Shown one piece after another: positions 30,600 to 42,546 of a stretch of DNA of 64,000 bases (within the stretch, counting starts at the first letter, position 1; each line of letters starts with the position of its first letter). The notes beneath the pieces are model-generated. The model was not told the DNA's origin. It did not search any database and saw only the letters and a program-made list of their open reading frames with translations. This DNA comes from Gambelia wislizenii (taxonomy: Eukaryota; Chordata; Lepidosauria; Squamata; Crotaphytidae), in contig JAUMIR010000001.1 of assembly GCA_030847615.1 (NCBI GenBank), positions 68,895,501 to 68,959,500 on the forward strand, given 5' to 3'. Position numbers and translations under genes: made by a program.

Positions 30600-32690
30600 C
30601 CATCCGGATTCTAAGGCCAGCAGAGGTGTAGAACTTCCCCCATTGAATTCAGCTTCCTGCTTTCTTTGTCCACCGGAGTTGTATGAGGCTTGTGCAACAA
30701 TATTGATTGCGAAACCTCGGTGATGATGGAGTTTGACTTAGGGTGGTGCGAAAGCCAGTCCAACTCGGGCTCACAAATCCTGTACAATCTGTCCACCTTC
30801 TTAAAAATAAGTGGGATGGAGGATGGATTCAGCCACAAACACCTGACCTTCTTAAGTACCAAAGGAAGCAGTGGAATGGATGGCAGGGTGGGCACTTTCC
30901 TCTGAATTCGCTCATAGATGTCATCCATGGACTCATTATCTGGGCAATGAATCTTGAGATTCAAGGCATGGGTCATGCAAACAATCTGCTTGGAAAACCC
31001 AGCCACATCATCAGTCAGGGAGGAAGCCTCATTGTCAACCAAAGATTGTGGAGACAACTGCAACCTCATAGAAATCTCGTAACGGTTGTGAGATGATTCA
31101 GAGGCAGTGGATGGAGAGTGTCTCCTTTGAGGTAGATGAGATTGTTGAGATGAGGGCATTTCATGAAGCTCCTGGGAGGTTCTTTTGAGAACAGCAGCAT
31201 CAAGAGGTCTATCAGCCCTTACGTAGTTGGAGTATTCAGCACTAGAATTCAGTGTCCTTCAGAGGCGGGTGAATGATGAGTGATCTTGCCACAAACACAG
31301 ATCTCAATCTGGAGGTTCAACAATTCCTAGCATGAGCTTGGCTGGCTAGAAGGAGAAGCAGAATGCTTGCGACGATCACCCAAGACAGAACATGGGTGAG
31401 AATGGTGGCGTTAACGTGTTCTCTCATCTGAATGAGACCGGGACCTTGAACGTGAGTGAGAACGTCATCGTCGATGTGTCCTCTCATCTGAATGAGAATG
31501 GACCATGAAAGCCAATGGTGTCATCGTGCAGAGTGATCTGAAACCGAGCGAGTCCTGTGTCTTTTCCTCAAAGGCCAATAAGGCTTAGAAATCCAATACT
31601 AATGGCCATCGTAAGGATCGTAGTAGCATACCATCCCATGAGAATCATAAGAGGAAAAGGATTGTCGATGATGAATCCTTGAGCTCGATTGAACATGATA
31701 TTGTGGAGATCTGGAACATCCCAGACGAGGGCTCCTTGACTTCGAATGGCCATGGCAATGAGGCGATCTCAACCCTGAGCAGTCATGGCAGTCTCAGTGA
31801 GGAGAGTTCCTCTGAGATTGAGTGACCTGTTTCCGAGATCAGGACATGGGCTGGTCATGTCAATGGCCACAAGCAGCACCCTGTGATGCAGACTTGTCTC
31901 TATGAAGGTCAATTGGTGCCTGCTGAGGAGACGAGGAGTTACACACTGGAGCAGAAGGAAGTGCATCATCAGAAATTTCGGCCACTGGTGCTGGCTCTAG
32001 TGGATGGGAGGCATCACTAGGCTGATGAGATGTGGAGTCCTGGGGGTCAGTATGCACAATTTTGAATGGCTCCACAGTGGTAGAACCTTCCCCAGTAGGT
32101 GAGACCCAAGTAGGAGTGGGAGTCACAATTGGAATAGCTGCTGGTAGAAGAGGCCTCGACAGCAGAGAAAGGAGCAAGAGAAGATGAGCAGTCTATTCTC
32201 ATCTTCCTTTGCTTCTTCCCACCTTTAGTCAGTTCAGTCTCAAGAGACTTACCAGGTATTGGAGGCTTACCAGCAGGGTTGGATTATAGCCAAGGTGGAG
32301 TGTCATGGCACACAATAGCAGTTGAGTGAGAGTGGGCAGCCGCCACACTCTTTGCACACTTAGAGGTCAAGGGATTGGCAGCCGCTTCACCTGTAGCACA
32401 TTTCGACATTCTAGACTTCAAGCCCAAAGTCAAGTGTTGACAAACTGGAGAGTCTTTCAAGATGTGATGATCTCTAGAGGTTGAAGCAGAAGACTGAGAA
32501 GACTTAGAAGCCCTTTTTCATTGTTGAGATCCCCTGACAGCGAAGATGACTGCGTTGACTGAAGAGACTTCTCATAGAGCAGAGCCTTCAGATAAGATTG
32601 GTGACTCTTTTGAGCCTGAGGAGTGAAGGCTTTGCAGTGTACGCGTGAAGAAGGAACATGGGACTTACCAAGGCAGAGAAGGCATTTTGA
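30600..32690 (-). pseudogene. DIRS gag-like (ORF1) remnant
   Basis: The best open segment is 31159-30611 (182 codons), with 'SLTDDVAGFSKQIVCMTHAL' and 'DELDWLSHHPK'-like text near its end. Upstream on the same strand lies an Arg/Ser-rich stretch around 31500-31390 ('RSHSRSRSRSHSDERTR' interrupted by stops) and a Pro/Ser-rich stretch (32177-31860). Vertebrate DIRS ORF1 is the known source of the LAP2-alpha-specific domain, which makes this weakly similar protein recognisable as gag. Several frames must be combined, so it is a pseudogene. Confidence 0.65.
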
Positions 32691-32855
32691 GTGTCCATTT
32701 GTGCTGGGTATTTATACCCTAGGGACGGTGGGTGGGGCTACCGCTAAAAGCTTCTAACGGACTGCTCTAGAATGTTCTGAATGCTGTTTATGTGCAGGCG
32801 CAAAATCTATTTGTGTGATTCATAGAGACCATGGTGAAGAATGACATTTACTGAG
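32690..32855. repeat. DIRS right inverted terminal repeat
   Basis: 'gggtatttataccctaggga' 'cggtgggtggggctacc' is the reverse complement of the left end around 28780-28815. The repeat ends near the 'gtgtgattcatagagacca' segment. The TATA-like 'gggtatttataccc' is palindromic in itself. Confidence 0.75.
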
Positions 32856-32889
32856 TCAGGCTGTTGGTATTGTCAACTCTGACTGACTG

Positions 32890-33005
32890 AATCCTGGAAT
32901 TCTTGGAGAATCCTGGTATCCCCTGGTGGTCTTTCATCTAAGTACTAAATAGGCCTGGCCCTGCTTAGCTTCCAAATTTGTGTGAGCATAGATGTGTTGA
33001 GGGTG
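32890..33005 (-). mobile_element. 5S-rRNA-derived SINE head, minus strand
   Basis: On the minus strand 'ttggaagctaagcagggcca' 'ggcctatttagtacttagat' 'gaaagaccaccaggggatac' follows the 3' two thirds of 5S rRNA in order. The SINE tail is not clear. It lies only about 40 bases right of the DIRS end. Confidence 0.75.
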
Positions 33006-33009
33006 GTAT

Positions 33010-34085
33010 GCCTTATAAAGGTTCTTTACCTCTCTTCTTCCTACAGGTTTCCAGCAGAAGAACAGGTCTGGACTAATTGTTTGCAGAATGATTTTGAAAT
33101 TAGGCCAGTTTTCAGATTTAGAGAAAAGGCTTGACTGTGGGTTGGAACTGCTCTTCATGCTCTATTTAAGCAGTCCTGAACAATGGAATGTCCCCCTCCA
33201 TCATCTATGCTGTTGCAAAATAATACTCCCCTGACAGTCCACTTTGGGGCACAATCTTAATCCTGTCCACAGTAGTGAGCAGAAATGTAACCTGTTTTTA
33301 TAAAATTTAAGAGCTTGGTTGTGGGATGGGACAGATGAACAGAGGCCTGAAAATATCAATCAGAAGAGGGATCCTTATCTTGTTGATGTCTGATCTTTTC
33401 CTTGGATTTCTTTGCTATAGGCGGTGCTTAATTGAGAGGTGTCAATGATCAAATTCACTTGGATTTAAAAACAAATCAACAACCTTAAATGAGAAGCCCC
33501 AGCAGGAAGAGTTTGTTAGAAAGGAAATAACAGACAGTAATTTTTCTATGCTCAGCCTCTGCAAGAGTCAGCTGTGGTGTGAAGGATGAAAAGAAGGTAC
33601 GACTGATTGAGAATGGGGCAGAGGCACCTTCAGTGAAATGGTTTTGGGGGAGCTGCTCTGGGTAGGATATGAGGTAGGAAAGTAACGTTCTTTTCCTGCC
33701 CCATTCCGTTGCTTCTTGGTATCTCAGTTGTAGATCCTTCTGAAGATCTTCCTTCCATTGAGTGTCTGAAGATATGTGAAAGATAAAACCAGTGTGTTAA
33801 TGGAAGGGTTCTCAACTATTTTGGCCTATAAATCTGGACAGTTAGCCTGGTGTCAACACCTGCCACAGTGGGGCAAATGCCTGGCACCTCATGCTTTAAA
33901 GGACTGATGAATGATGACAGAAATTATTTCTTCTTTCAGAAATATGGCTCTATCCTGTGAAAAGAAGCACAGTGCCAGGCTGAGAGATCTTCAAGTGACT
34001 GCAGTAATATTGGGAATGCTCACCCAAAGGGCTCCTTCAATTCTGGTGTGGCAGCAGTTCCTCATATTCCTTTAAATCAGAATCA
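33010..34085. other. Unassigned intergenic sequence
   Basis: Mixed single-copy-looking DNA. No coding homology, RNA gene or repeat family was recognised. Confidence 0.35.
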
Positions 34086-34087
34086 TA

Positions 34088-34225
34088 GAGATGAAGAAAG
34101 AGACTCCAGCACCTCTCTAGGCAATTTGTTCCATTGCCCAACCACTCTCACTATCAAGAAGTTCCTTCTAATGTTCAATTGAAATCTACTCTCCTGTAAC
34201 TTAAAACTGTAGACCAGATCCTACC
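34088..34225 (-). mobile_element. CR1 LINE fragment, minus strand
   Basis: 'aatttgttccattgcccaac' 'cactctcactatcaagaagt' 'tccttctaatgttcaattga' is the reverse of the CR1 C-terminal block (compare 4600-4690). Confidence 0.7.
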
Positions 34226-34275
34226 CTCTCAGGCAGCTGAGAACAGGCCTGCCCCCATCCTCTCTGCGATAGCCC

Positions 34276-34425
34276 TCAGGGCCAGTTTAAGGGCCCTGCA
34301 GCACAAGCAGCCACAGGGGCCCCTTCATTGGGGAGCCCCATTGTAACCCTCCTCCTGCAAAAACATTATTAGTAATAATCTGAATATCCTGTACTGTGAA
34401 TAGGTTAGGTTAGGTTACCTGCCTG
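34276..34425. mobile_element. hAT MITE fragment (same family as 62169-62558)
   Basis: Starts 'cagggccagtttaaggg' and contains 'ccctcctcctgcaaaaac' and 'cctgtactgtgaata', which match the 62-kb element in opposite orientation. The far end is lost. Confidence 0.65.
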
Positions 34426-34429
34426 TTGT

Positions 34430-35900
34430 GACAGTCAGCTCTATTACACCAGTTGGCTGTCTCACTCTGCCTAATGGTAGGACTGACCCCGTGTACTTCT
34501 TTTAAGGTGTGTTCATACAGTTATGTTCAAATTAAACAACAAAAATTGCCTACAATTTGCACATCATAATATTCTTGACTATTACCCTTCAAGATAATGT
34601 GGCTGGTTTGAATTCAGTGCATACAAGTTGCTTGGAATCCTGTGAGGTTTTAGGAAAAGAGTTAGTTTCCAGATGTTCTGTAGAAATTTCCACTCAATCC
34701 ACTTCTTTCCTGTCTTACAATTTCTCTATCTTTTATATCCTCCATATGCTTATCAGCAAGTGGCAAATACAATGATGGAAATGGCTTTTAGGAATTCCTG
34801 AATGTTGACTTCTGCAGGAGTAATTTTTGATGATATAATAAAAGTCATCTGCTTTAACTACTGAAATATTGACTGTTAAAAACAACAACTTTAAAACACA
34901 TTATATTTGTTACTAACACTGGAAAACTTGGATTAGGCTACCACTTAGCTTTAGAAAAAAACTGTTCAGTTTACTCATTTTATCATTGAACTGCTGCGTT
35001 GTACATTTCTTCAAAGCTAAACAGTTCCTGCTGTTGTCATATTAAATATTGCACTGAAATCTTATATCTCCTATAGGGATGGTGAACAGCAGAATCAGAC
35101 AAGACAATGGAACATGCTTTAATCCTAACACAGAAAGATACTTCATTTGCAATATTTTGAATAAATCCTTAAATAAGGAGCTTAATATCAGTAGGTATGC
35201 CAGACAGCTCAGCAAATATTTTCCTGTTAGGGGGCCCACCTACAGTTTTCATCAGAATTGCTTTGGAAAGGGGCACAGTGCTGAAGAATATTTGAAAATA
35301 AATAAATATACCCCCTAAGAAGAACAGACAATTGCAAATTTTCATCCCAGAAAAAGTTGTGCTTTCTCACTCTGGTTGAGAATAGAAGCAGTGGCGGCAT
35401 TAGGGTGGTGCAGAGAAGCCGAATTGCACCGGGTGACACCGGGGGGGGGGAGTGGTGACACCAGACTTAGTGACGCTACAGTATAGGAGACTGGCCCGTC
35501 TATGGCAAGGGGTATTAACTTTACATAGGTTCCTGGTTTATGTGTGAGGTGGAGATGTCTCAAGGCTGTTCCCATGCTATTGTCTATTTTCAAAGTCATC
35601 TGAATTTTTGGGATGGTGGTGAGAGATTGTATCCACAATTTCTCACCATTGACCTGGAGCTGGTAGTGTGACATTCCATCCTCACCTGATGGATAATGGG
35701 TTACTGGATTCTACTATATTTTGTTTTGCTTGGGAACTATGTGGGTGTTGTGTGCCTTCAAGTCATTTCTCACTTACAGTGAGCCTAAAGTAAAGTTTAG
35801 AATTTGTTTTTGATTGAATAGGGCTGGTTACAAGATTGGGTGGTGGTGGTGGTGATTGGGATATGGGAAAATACATTGAAAATGGAAGGTAAATTCCATA
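34430..35900. other. Unassigned intergenic sequence
   Basis: No gene recognised. A patch at about 35390-35465 ('gtggcggcattagggtgg', 'accgggtgacacc', then a G run) looks like part of another small DNA element, but its ends are not definable. Confidence 0.35.
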
Positions 35901-35904
35901 TTGG

Positions 35905-36235
35905 ACAATAGGAGAACTGAAAATAATATCATAGAACCCTTACACAAATGTATGGTGCAATCATATCTGTGATACTGTGTACAGATCTGCAGGTTTTATA
36001 GAGCTGAAAAAAGCTGTTTTAAAAAAGGCAAACAAAATGATCAAGGGACTGGAGTAAAATGCCTTATGAGGAAAGGTTTGGGGCTGTTCAGCTTGGAGAA
36101 GAGGCAAGTAAAGGGAGACATGATAGAGCGTATAAAGTTCTGCATGGTGTGGAGAAAACAAATAAGGAGATGCTTTTCTTCTCTCAGGTCATGCGAAATG
36201 AATTTGGGATTAAAACTGACAACTCTACATCAAGG
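35905..36235 (+). mobile_element. CR1-like LINE fragment, plus strand
   Basis: Decayed frames read 'KQNDQGTGVK' and then 'MRKGLGLFSLEKRQVKGDMI', the block upstream of the CR1 C-terminus ('LGLFSLEKRRLRGDLI' in typical copies). Frameshifted. Confidence 0.7.
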
Positions 36236-36307
36236 GGAAGAGAACACAGACAGCAGCAATTTAATTTTTGTTTAAATTCTAGTCTAAATTGCCTTTGAAT
36301 TCCATTA

Positions 36308-36868
36308 GGATGTTATCAGATACATCAAATACAGCGTCATAACAATGCCACATAAACGCAAAAGGACGTGAATATCAGATGACGTCGCCCTTTCGCGTTT
36401 ATGTCCTGGCCAAAACCTGTCCTATTTTATTGATGGCTTAAGCCGTCAATAGATCCCCTGTGGTGCAAAACCCTGCACCATTTAACTCATGCACATACAG
36501 TGTCAATGGCCAGTCCAGCCAGAACACTTCCGTGTGAGATCATGACTTCCAGGTAGGTGACATACTTTTTATGACCCTCCCTGGGTTACTTGGAAGTTTT
36601 TAAGTGTGTTTATGTGCTTTTAAAAACTTTTTCTGTGTTCTTTTTGTTTTTATTTTTGAATTTCCCGTGCTATGTATTCTTGAGAGAATAAGCAGGATTT
36701 TGAACAAGGAAGTGAACGGAGCTCCATTCGCTTCCTCTTTCATTGCCAGGGAAGACTTGGGCTGGAGGGAAGGGAAGTGTGGCATGGGAAGTTCTTTTGC
36801 CAGCCTAAAAATGGAAAAGTTATGCCGGCAAAAGAACAGAGTTTGGGGAGGGTGGTCTGATAAAGTCG
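36308..36868. mobile_element. Harbinger-like non-autonomous element A, copy 1
   Basis: A 561-bp element starting 'ggatgttatcagatac' and ending 'tctgataaagtcg', flanked by TTA (36305-36307 and 36869-36871). It matches 46277-46864 along its length ('acgccacataaacg' type block, 'ttattgatgg', 'ccagaacacttcc', 'tgccggcaaaagaacag'). The 3-bp target duplication and inverted ends fit PIF/Harbinger. No transposase. Confidence 0.8.
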
Positions 36869-37004
36869 TTAGACTGCGGGAGGGGATGCTACAGTTAGGA
36901 ATTAGAAAAACTGAGTGAAAATATTTTCCCCCAAAGATGTTTCTCCTGCTAGGCTTGTATATAAATCCTCTATTAATAGTAAATTAGGATTACTGTCACA
37001 GTAA

Positions 37005-37195
37005 CAGTGGAGAACAGAGTTGCCATTCTGGCATGGCAACCCATGGGTGACCTTGAACAATCCACACTCTCTAAGCCTCAGAAGAAGGCCATGGCAAACC
37101 TCTGAATAAAACTTGCCAAGAAACCCCCATGGTAGGTTCACCTTAGGATCACTGTAAATCAAAAGCACTTGAAAGCACACAGCAATAAAATAATA
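37005..37195 (+). mobile_element. tRNA-derived SINE body and tail, plus strand
   Basis: 'atgggtgaccttgaacaatc', 'ctctctaagcctcagaagaa', 'ccaagaaacccccatggtag', then 'aaatcaaaagcacttgaaag' and 'cacacagcaataaaa'. Same family as 12620-12813 and 62806-63032, with the tRNA head decayed. Confidence 0.75.
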
Positions 37196-37199
37196 TGGT

Positions 37200-37400
37200 A
37201 TATTCAGGGGTGGTTGTGTTGGTCATTTAGCAAAATGAAACAAAATCCGCAAAGGAGCAATACCTTTATTGGTTGACCAAAATGCACAAAACACTTCATG
37301 CAAGCTTTTGACGCACCACTAGATTTTTCATCAGGCAAAAAATGTTAAAAATATCACATAGGAGAAGAAAAGAAAAGTGATGGTGTTGGAGTCACAGGCC
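37200..37400. repeat. Unclassified dispersed repeat
   Basis: 'ggttgtgttggtcatttagc' and 'aatacctttattggttgacc' with 'aagcttttgacgcaccac' and 'ttcatcaggc' resemble a repeat whose relative lies at 52180-52290 ('gacatctttaagactcacca', 'ttcctcagatg'). Class unknown. Confidence 0.4.
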
Positions 37401-37404
37401 TACA

Positions 37405-39530
37405 TTTTGTATCAGACGTTCTTTCTGTTGTTGTTCAGTTGGTCTGGAGGGATCTCAATGCAGGCAGAAGCAACTCCCCTTCTTAGTCGTGTGGGGACCG
37501 AGACAAAGAACAGTAAGATTTAAACTCCATTAGCAGCAGTAAAGTAACTCCTCTTGGCATCCACAGTGTCTCTGTTTTTGTGAAGCCAAAGGCCCCTTTC
37601 TTAGGCAGAAAATATTGGATTCCTCAAGAAGTCCCTGTATTGGTACAGCTGGAAAAACTTTTAGGTGCTGTATAGTTAATAAGATAGTTACTCCTAAATC
37701 CTTTTGCTCCAGAGACATAATTTTAAAAATCTGTTTACACCATTAATATCAATCTCTTATAAAATAAAACATGTGGCCTCTTTAAGATTTATTTTAGCAA
37801 GTACTTTCATTAATTACAACCTGCTTCCATAATTGCATGAAGTGTTATGTTCCATGCGTCTGAGGAAAGTGGACTGTAATCTAGGAAAGTTGATGCTAAA
37901 ACAAATCTCTAAGGTGACACTAGACTCATTGGTGTTTTGCTGGAACAGATTATCATGACTACTCTTTTGAGGGGGGAAAAACTTATGAAGTGATGCTTTT
38001 GTCTTGTGTGAAAAAGCTTTAATTCTGAAATCAATTTGAAACTATAGTAAGGATGCCTGATGACCACTAGAGGGCAGCTGGGGTTCAGGAATAAGAGCTG
38101 TATGAACAGCAGAGCGGATTCTAAGAGATTTTAACTAAGCCTGATTGACATTAAATAACCAAAATCTACCCATGTCAGCGCGTTCCCAAGCCACAGGCAA
38201 CTTTGGCAGAACAAAAAACCAACCAACAGCTCCAGGAAAGTGAAGAGGCCTCCTGAGTCTAAGGAAAAGATGTTGACTGTTTGCAGGGAAGTCTGTGGCA
38301 AGCAAAGCAAGAGATAATCCAGTCTGCCAAAGACAGACTGTAATATCTCTGCCTGGTTCTTACCCATGAGGTAACTGAGGGCTTCTCAGAATAGTCTGGT
38401 ACTGGTCAGAGTGTGGATGAAGAGAATGGTTACTGACTTCATTCATTTGGAGATCTGGGTGTTTATTATTAATTTGATTTATACCTTGCCCTTCCCCCCA
38501 AGAATGACACTCAAGGCAGCTATCAATCATAAAACCAAACCAAACAAAAAGAATTAAAATATGCACCAGAATAGAAACACAACCATATCACTTTTTAAAA
38601 AAACCCCAAATAAAAATATTTTCCACAGCAATCTGTATTTGTGTGTGTGTGTACCGAATTTCAAAATTATTCAAACACTATTTGGTTAGTGATCTGCTCT
38701 GTTTGTAGAGCTGGGATTCATGATGAAATCAACTACAAGGTTATTGGAGACAGTCATCACAGAGACGAGTTTTGGAAAAGGTAAAAAATGTAATAAAGGA
38801 GAAGGTGTCTTTGCATACATGCAAAATTCATTTCCTTCAGCTTTTATACAATTGTGATTAAAAAGTAGAGAATGTAACTTCCAGGCAGCTTAAGTTCTAA
38901 CAACTGTTACAGTTATTAAAGCCATGCATAGTGGTCAGATTCATTCTATGCACTGGAACAGAGATTAAGCTGAATAAAATATCATTCTCTATCTGAAGGT
39001 GATTGAACTATTCAGAAAGTATGTGGGAAACATTGCTGGGTAGATTTTGTCACCAGAAACAAGTCAGAAAGGCACTGGTGCTTAATGAATGAAAACAGCC
39101 CTTCAGACATGAATGAGGAAGTTCTCTTGATCCATGTATAGGTGCATCAGGAAGGTGTAGTACACCTCTTGTACTGTAATACTATTAAATATGTATTGGG
39201 AGATAGGGGATAGAAGAGTAAAGAGGGCTACATTGCATTGATGGACACTCAAGGTGAGATTTCCCCCCAAAACAATTCAAGCCAACAAAACTGAGTCTGA
39301 GTCTGAAAAAAAAAAATCTGGCTTGCATTCTAAGGTTCATGATGATGGTCAGCAGAAGCATTCAGTAAAGATGGGCTGGGACCAATATATGTTTGAAGGG
39401 TTTTCAAACATCTGCCTGTTTCCAAATGTTCTCTATCCCTGGAGGTGTCACACCTCAATGGAAGGTATGCTCTTTTGGAACAGTTGCTGTAAAAGACTGC
39501 TCTAGAAGACCAACTGTAGCCTTCCAGAGA
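37405..39530. other. Largely unassigned intergenic sequence
   Basis: Mostly single-copy in appearance. A minus-strand LINE 3' tail is likely at about 38465-38560 ('gatttataccttgcccttcc', 'ctcaaggcagctatcaatca'). The rest shows no gene or named element. Confidence 0.35.
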
Positions 39531-39533
39531 TTA

Positions 39534-40095
39534 GGGGCTTGTCTAAAGAAGGTGACATAATCCTGATTTCTGCACATTATTGCAAATTCTCAGCAGTGTT
39601 CATTTGTCTCCACTGTTCATTTGTCTCAAGATGGTGGCCACAAGTGAATTACTCACATTTTAATTTTCCACAAGTTGCTGCTGTTGAACATTACTTTTAC
39701 AGTAAATCTAAGGTGCAGGAGTGCAACCTTCCACTTTAACCGCCCCCGCCTCCAAGCTGTTTCGTTGCCCCAGTGCATGATCGCTACCACAAAAATCCAA
39801 CATGGTGGTTTTGGGCACTTTGTTGCTGGCAACCTCTGCCCTGTGCATGTCTGACCAATCAGGTTTCCACTTTCGCTCTTATTGGGAATGTGCTACGATC
39901 TGAATTGGTTGTCCTAATGAGCAGGAATGTGCATTCCCCTTGCATTATTTTAAAAAGTTTGGGGAAAGCCGCAAAGGCTTTTCCTACACAGTATATGCTG
40001 TTTTTGGCCCCCCTCCTTCTGAATTTGGTGAATCACTGTGGGTTCCCATTTGGACAAAAGGTATTCCCTTTGAATTCTATGAGGAGTATTTAGCC
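39534..40095 (+). mobile_element. Unclassified ~560-bp dispersed repeat, copy 2
   Basis: Same family and orientation as 5345-6015: 'gggcttgtctaaagaagg' start, 'gttcatttgtctccactg', 'gcaaccttccactttaa', 'gcatgtctgaccaatcaggt', 'gaattggttgtcctaatgag', 'ccaaaggcttttcctacac'-like block and 'tttggacaaaaggtattccc'. The copies have diverged considerably, so the family is old. Confidence 0.6.
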
Positions 40096-40099
40096 AGCA

Positions 40100-41840
40100 T
40101 AACCAATGTTAAAAACCCATGGAAGCTGCCATTCAAAAACACCTGCTGTGCCACTACTACAAACTCCTGTTTTAAACAGAGGGCAATGCCATCTTCAGCA
40201 AAATAGTGCCAGCCCTGGAACCCAGTGTATAATGTGCCTGTGCAATACAGTCTTAGAGGTATGCTTCCCCTTCCCCACAGTCCTATCTTTGGGAAGCAAT
40301 TGAAAAGGGATGAAATCCACACACTTGCTATGGCAAAATAGTTCTTTGACCAGAGAGCAGGATGTTTGATCTTAGAATGGCCAGTGCCAAAGAATAAGAG
40401 AGGTCAGTGGTGTTACTTGAAATTATTTTCTTAACTTGGGTCATTTGCACTGGTGAGTTACAGCATAAAACAATCTTTAACAAAAGGAGACTGGTTTGTA
40501 AACCAGGAAGAAAGGGAAGGTAGAGGAAGGAGAGCCCAGAACCAATAGGCTGTTATCTAGTGATAGAAGTAGCTCATGATTTGGCATTGATTTGCTTATG
40601 CTTACATATTGCCTCCTCCATCCACTCCCAGATGACTGAACAGTTGAAGCTAGGAGAGTTGGCTATTGCTCCCTTTGGATGGGCTGCAGCTCATGGGCTG
40701 AATTCCCAGACCAAAGTTAGGAAACATGGGCTGCAAATCATTCTCAGTTGCAAATGCGCACCCTAGAATTCTGCATCCGTAGCTGATCTGTATTCATGAT
40801 CATGGCACTATAGCCATGACTGTAAAGGTCCTGTCTTACGAGGCATCAGCTGCTGTGAGTGATGGAGGTCTGTTCTCCTGTTGATTGGGGCAGAGCAGAC
40901 TGATGTTTCTGGCCCCCTCCTGCCAGCAATCTCTGGTGCAAGGAGAGAAAGTGATAGGGATCCTGCTTCTGATTGTCACACTGGAGATTGCTGGTGGGAG
41001 GAGGGTGGAAATGTCAGTCTGCTGTGCCCAATCAACAGGAGAACAGCCCTCTGTCTCTCACAGTAAGGCAGGATGGGAAGTCTGTGGTTGGGCCAGGAGA
41101 TGCTACTTAGTTAAGTAGCTGAGCTAGACTTTTGGCCATTTTGTTTTTCCACTGGCCCTGCTGGTTGAAGGTCTGGGGGTGTACTGTAGTCTAAAAAAGC
41201 AACCATTCCATGGCTCAGTGTTCAGCCACAACAATGCCACTGAAAGCTCAACAGGCAGTCAAATGAGAGAATACAATTTTGTGTTTGTTCAGTGCTTCCT
41301 CTCAGCTTTTCTTTGTTTGACTATCATATGTTTATTATTTTTAATAGAAGTTATGCCTAATGGAGCAAATGATATGCTGATTATTTGTTAAAGTAAACAT
41401 CTGATAGGCACACCTCTGCAAACAGATGTTTTTAATAATAACAAAAGAGAACTTTTGAATTACCATCTCATTTTGCAATCTGCCATTTTTCCTATGCTGT
41501 GAGTTGCAATAGCAGGCCGAGCTGTACCATGTTAGCCTCAGATCCCAATCTAGAAATCAAAGCCAAGTTTGCCCCTGGATTCAACCTGTGAGGATCTTCT
41601 CACCATGAAAATATGCTGATGGTGGAGGCTTCTCTGGCTGAACTTTCTGCCTGTTGCCTAATTGTTGGGACAACTGTTAGAAAAAAATAGCAAATCTCAC
41701 CTTCACTGTGTGAATGGTTGAGTGTTAAGGAAGCCTGTGAAGATCTATAAAAATGAACTTCAGGTCTTTTTAACTTTTAGGTCTTGGGGGGTGGAGGTAG
41801 GAAATAAAGTTTGTAAAATTGTGAGGCCTTAGCTTTGACA
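40100..41840. other. Unassigned intergenic sequence
   Basis: No domain-bearing frame or clear repeat. 'caatctctggtgcaaggag' near 40927 and similar wording do not match any family I know. Confidence 0.35.
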
Positions 41841-41844
41841 GAAA

Positions 41845-42546
41845 GTGAGATGGTTTCCGCTCTTTCTCTTTGTCCCCACAGCATCTCAGCAGATGGGCCA
41901 GAATCCATGTGGGATGGCAACAGTGTGCCCAGAAGAAAGTATCTGGAGAAAGTCTACATCTCCTGGCAGTGCTACATGTCACCACAAAGCTAAAGAGCTC
42001 TGGGGTTCTACTTTGACTCAAGAGACTTGCCAGCCTGACCAAAGGTGGCTAGAGCTGAGAGGAAGGGCCCTTGTGATTCAGCCTGGAAGCCTACAGTGCT
42101 CAGAAGGGTTAACGCCACTCAGGCCGCTCACATTCTCACTGGCTTTCTCTGGCATGCCTTGGGAAGCTTTGTTCATTGGAGTATTAAATTCCACAGCTGT
42201 AAATAATCTGGAGCAGGAGAATTATCAAGGCCTTGGGAAGAAGCAGCTTTTATTAATAAGATTGGGTCTCCCTGAGAAAGCTCACGTAGCTCTTTTTCAC
42301 CCTTTCCCTGCTGCTTCTATTTGCTCAGTTGCGGGTTTTTGTTTTGTGTTTCTTTTTTTTTTGGGGGGGGATTGTTCTTTGTCAGCATCCAGGCCATTGC
42401 CTGGAGCTTTTCCTCTACAGACAGGTGTGCTTAGAGCAGACTTTGCAAGAAGAACAGTTCCTTGCCTCCAGCCCAGCAGCTGGCAAACGCTGAGGCCCAG
42501 GCAACCACACCTCAGTTTTGCTTGGCTTGCTACAAATGGAACCTGA
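41845..42546 (+). other. Longest open frame of the window (233 codons), probably non-coding
   Basis: The frame starts at 41845 and ends at 42546. The translation has no recognisable domain, no consistent composition, and runs through a T/G homopolymer near 42350-42370. It lies in DNA without visible repeats. It is either a chance frame or part of a conserved non-coding block; the segment 42450-42620 looks complex and single-copy. No splice or start context supports a gene. Confidence 0.3.

Larger units (their letters stand above)
28655..32855 (-). mobile_element. DIRS-type tyrosine-recombinase retrotransposon, degenerate and internally deleted
   Basis: The two ends are inverted copies: 28690-28830 on the + strand ('ttttgcgcatgtacataaac', 'gaacattctagagcagtc', 'tccctagggtataaataccc') matches 32690-32830 on the minus strand. 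That inverted terminal repeat, without a direct target duplication, is the DIRS hallmark. Reading leftward, it carries a gag-like region (about 32600-30600) and an RT fragment (about 30120-29200), then the left end. RNase H, methyltransferase-like and tyrosine recombinase regions are not visible, and 4.2 kb is short for a DIRS element, so an internal deletion is inferred. A Tigger-like MITE lies inside the left end. Confidence 0.8.

Noticed and set aside
31860..32177. A 105-codon minus-strand Pro/Ser-rich frame as a host gene
   Set aside because: It lies inside the DIRS element in the same orientation as gag and RT, so it is a piece of ORF1.
41845..42546. Novel 233-residue protein gene
   Set aside because: No domain, no supporting splice or promoter signals, and a T/G homopolymer within the frame; kept only as a possible conserved non-coding block.
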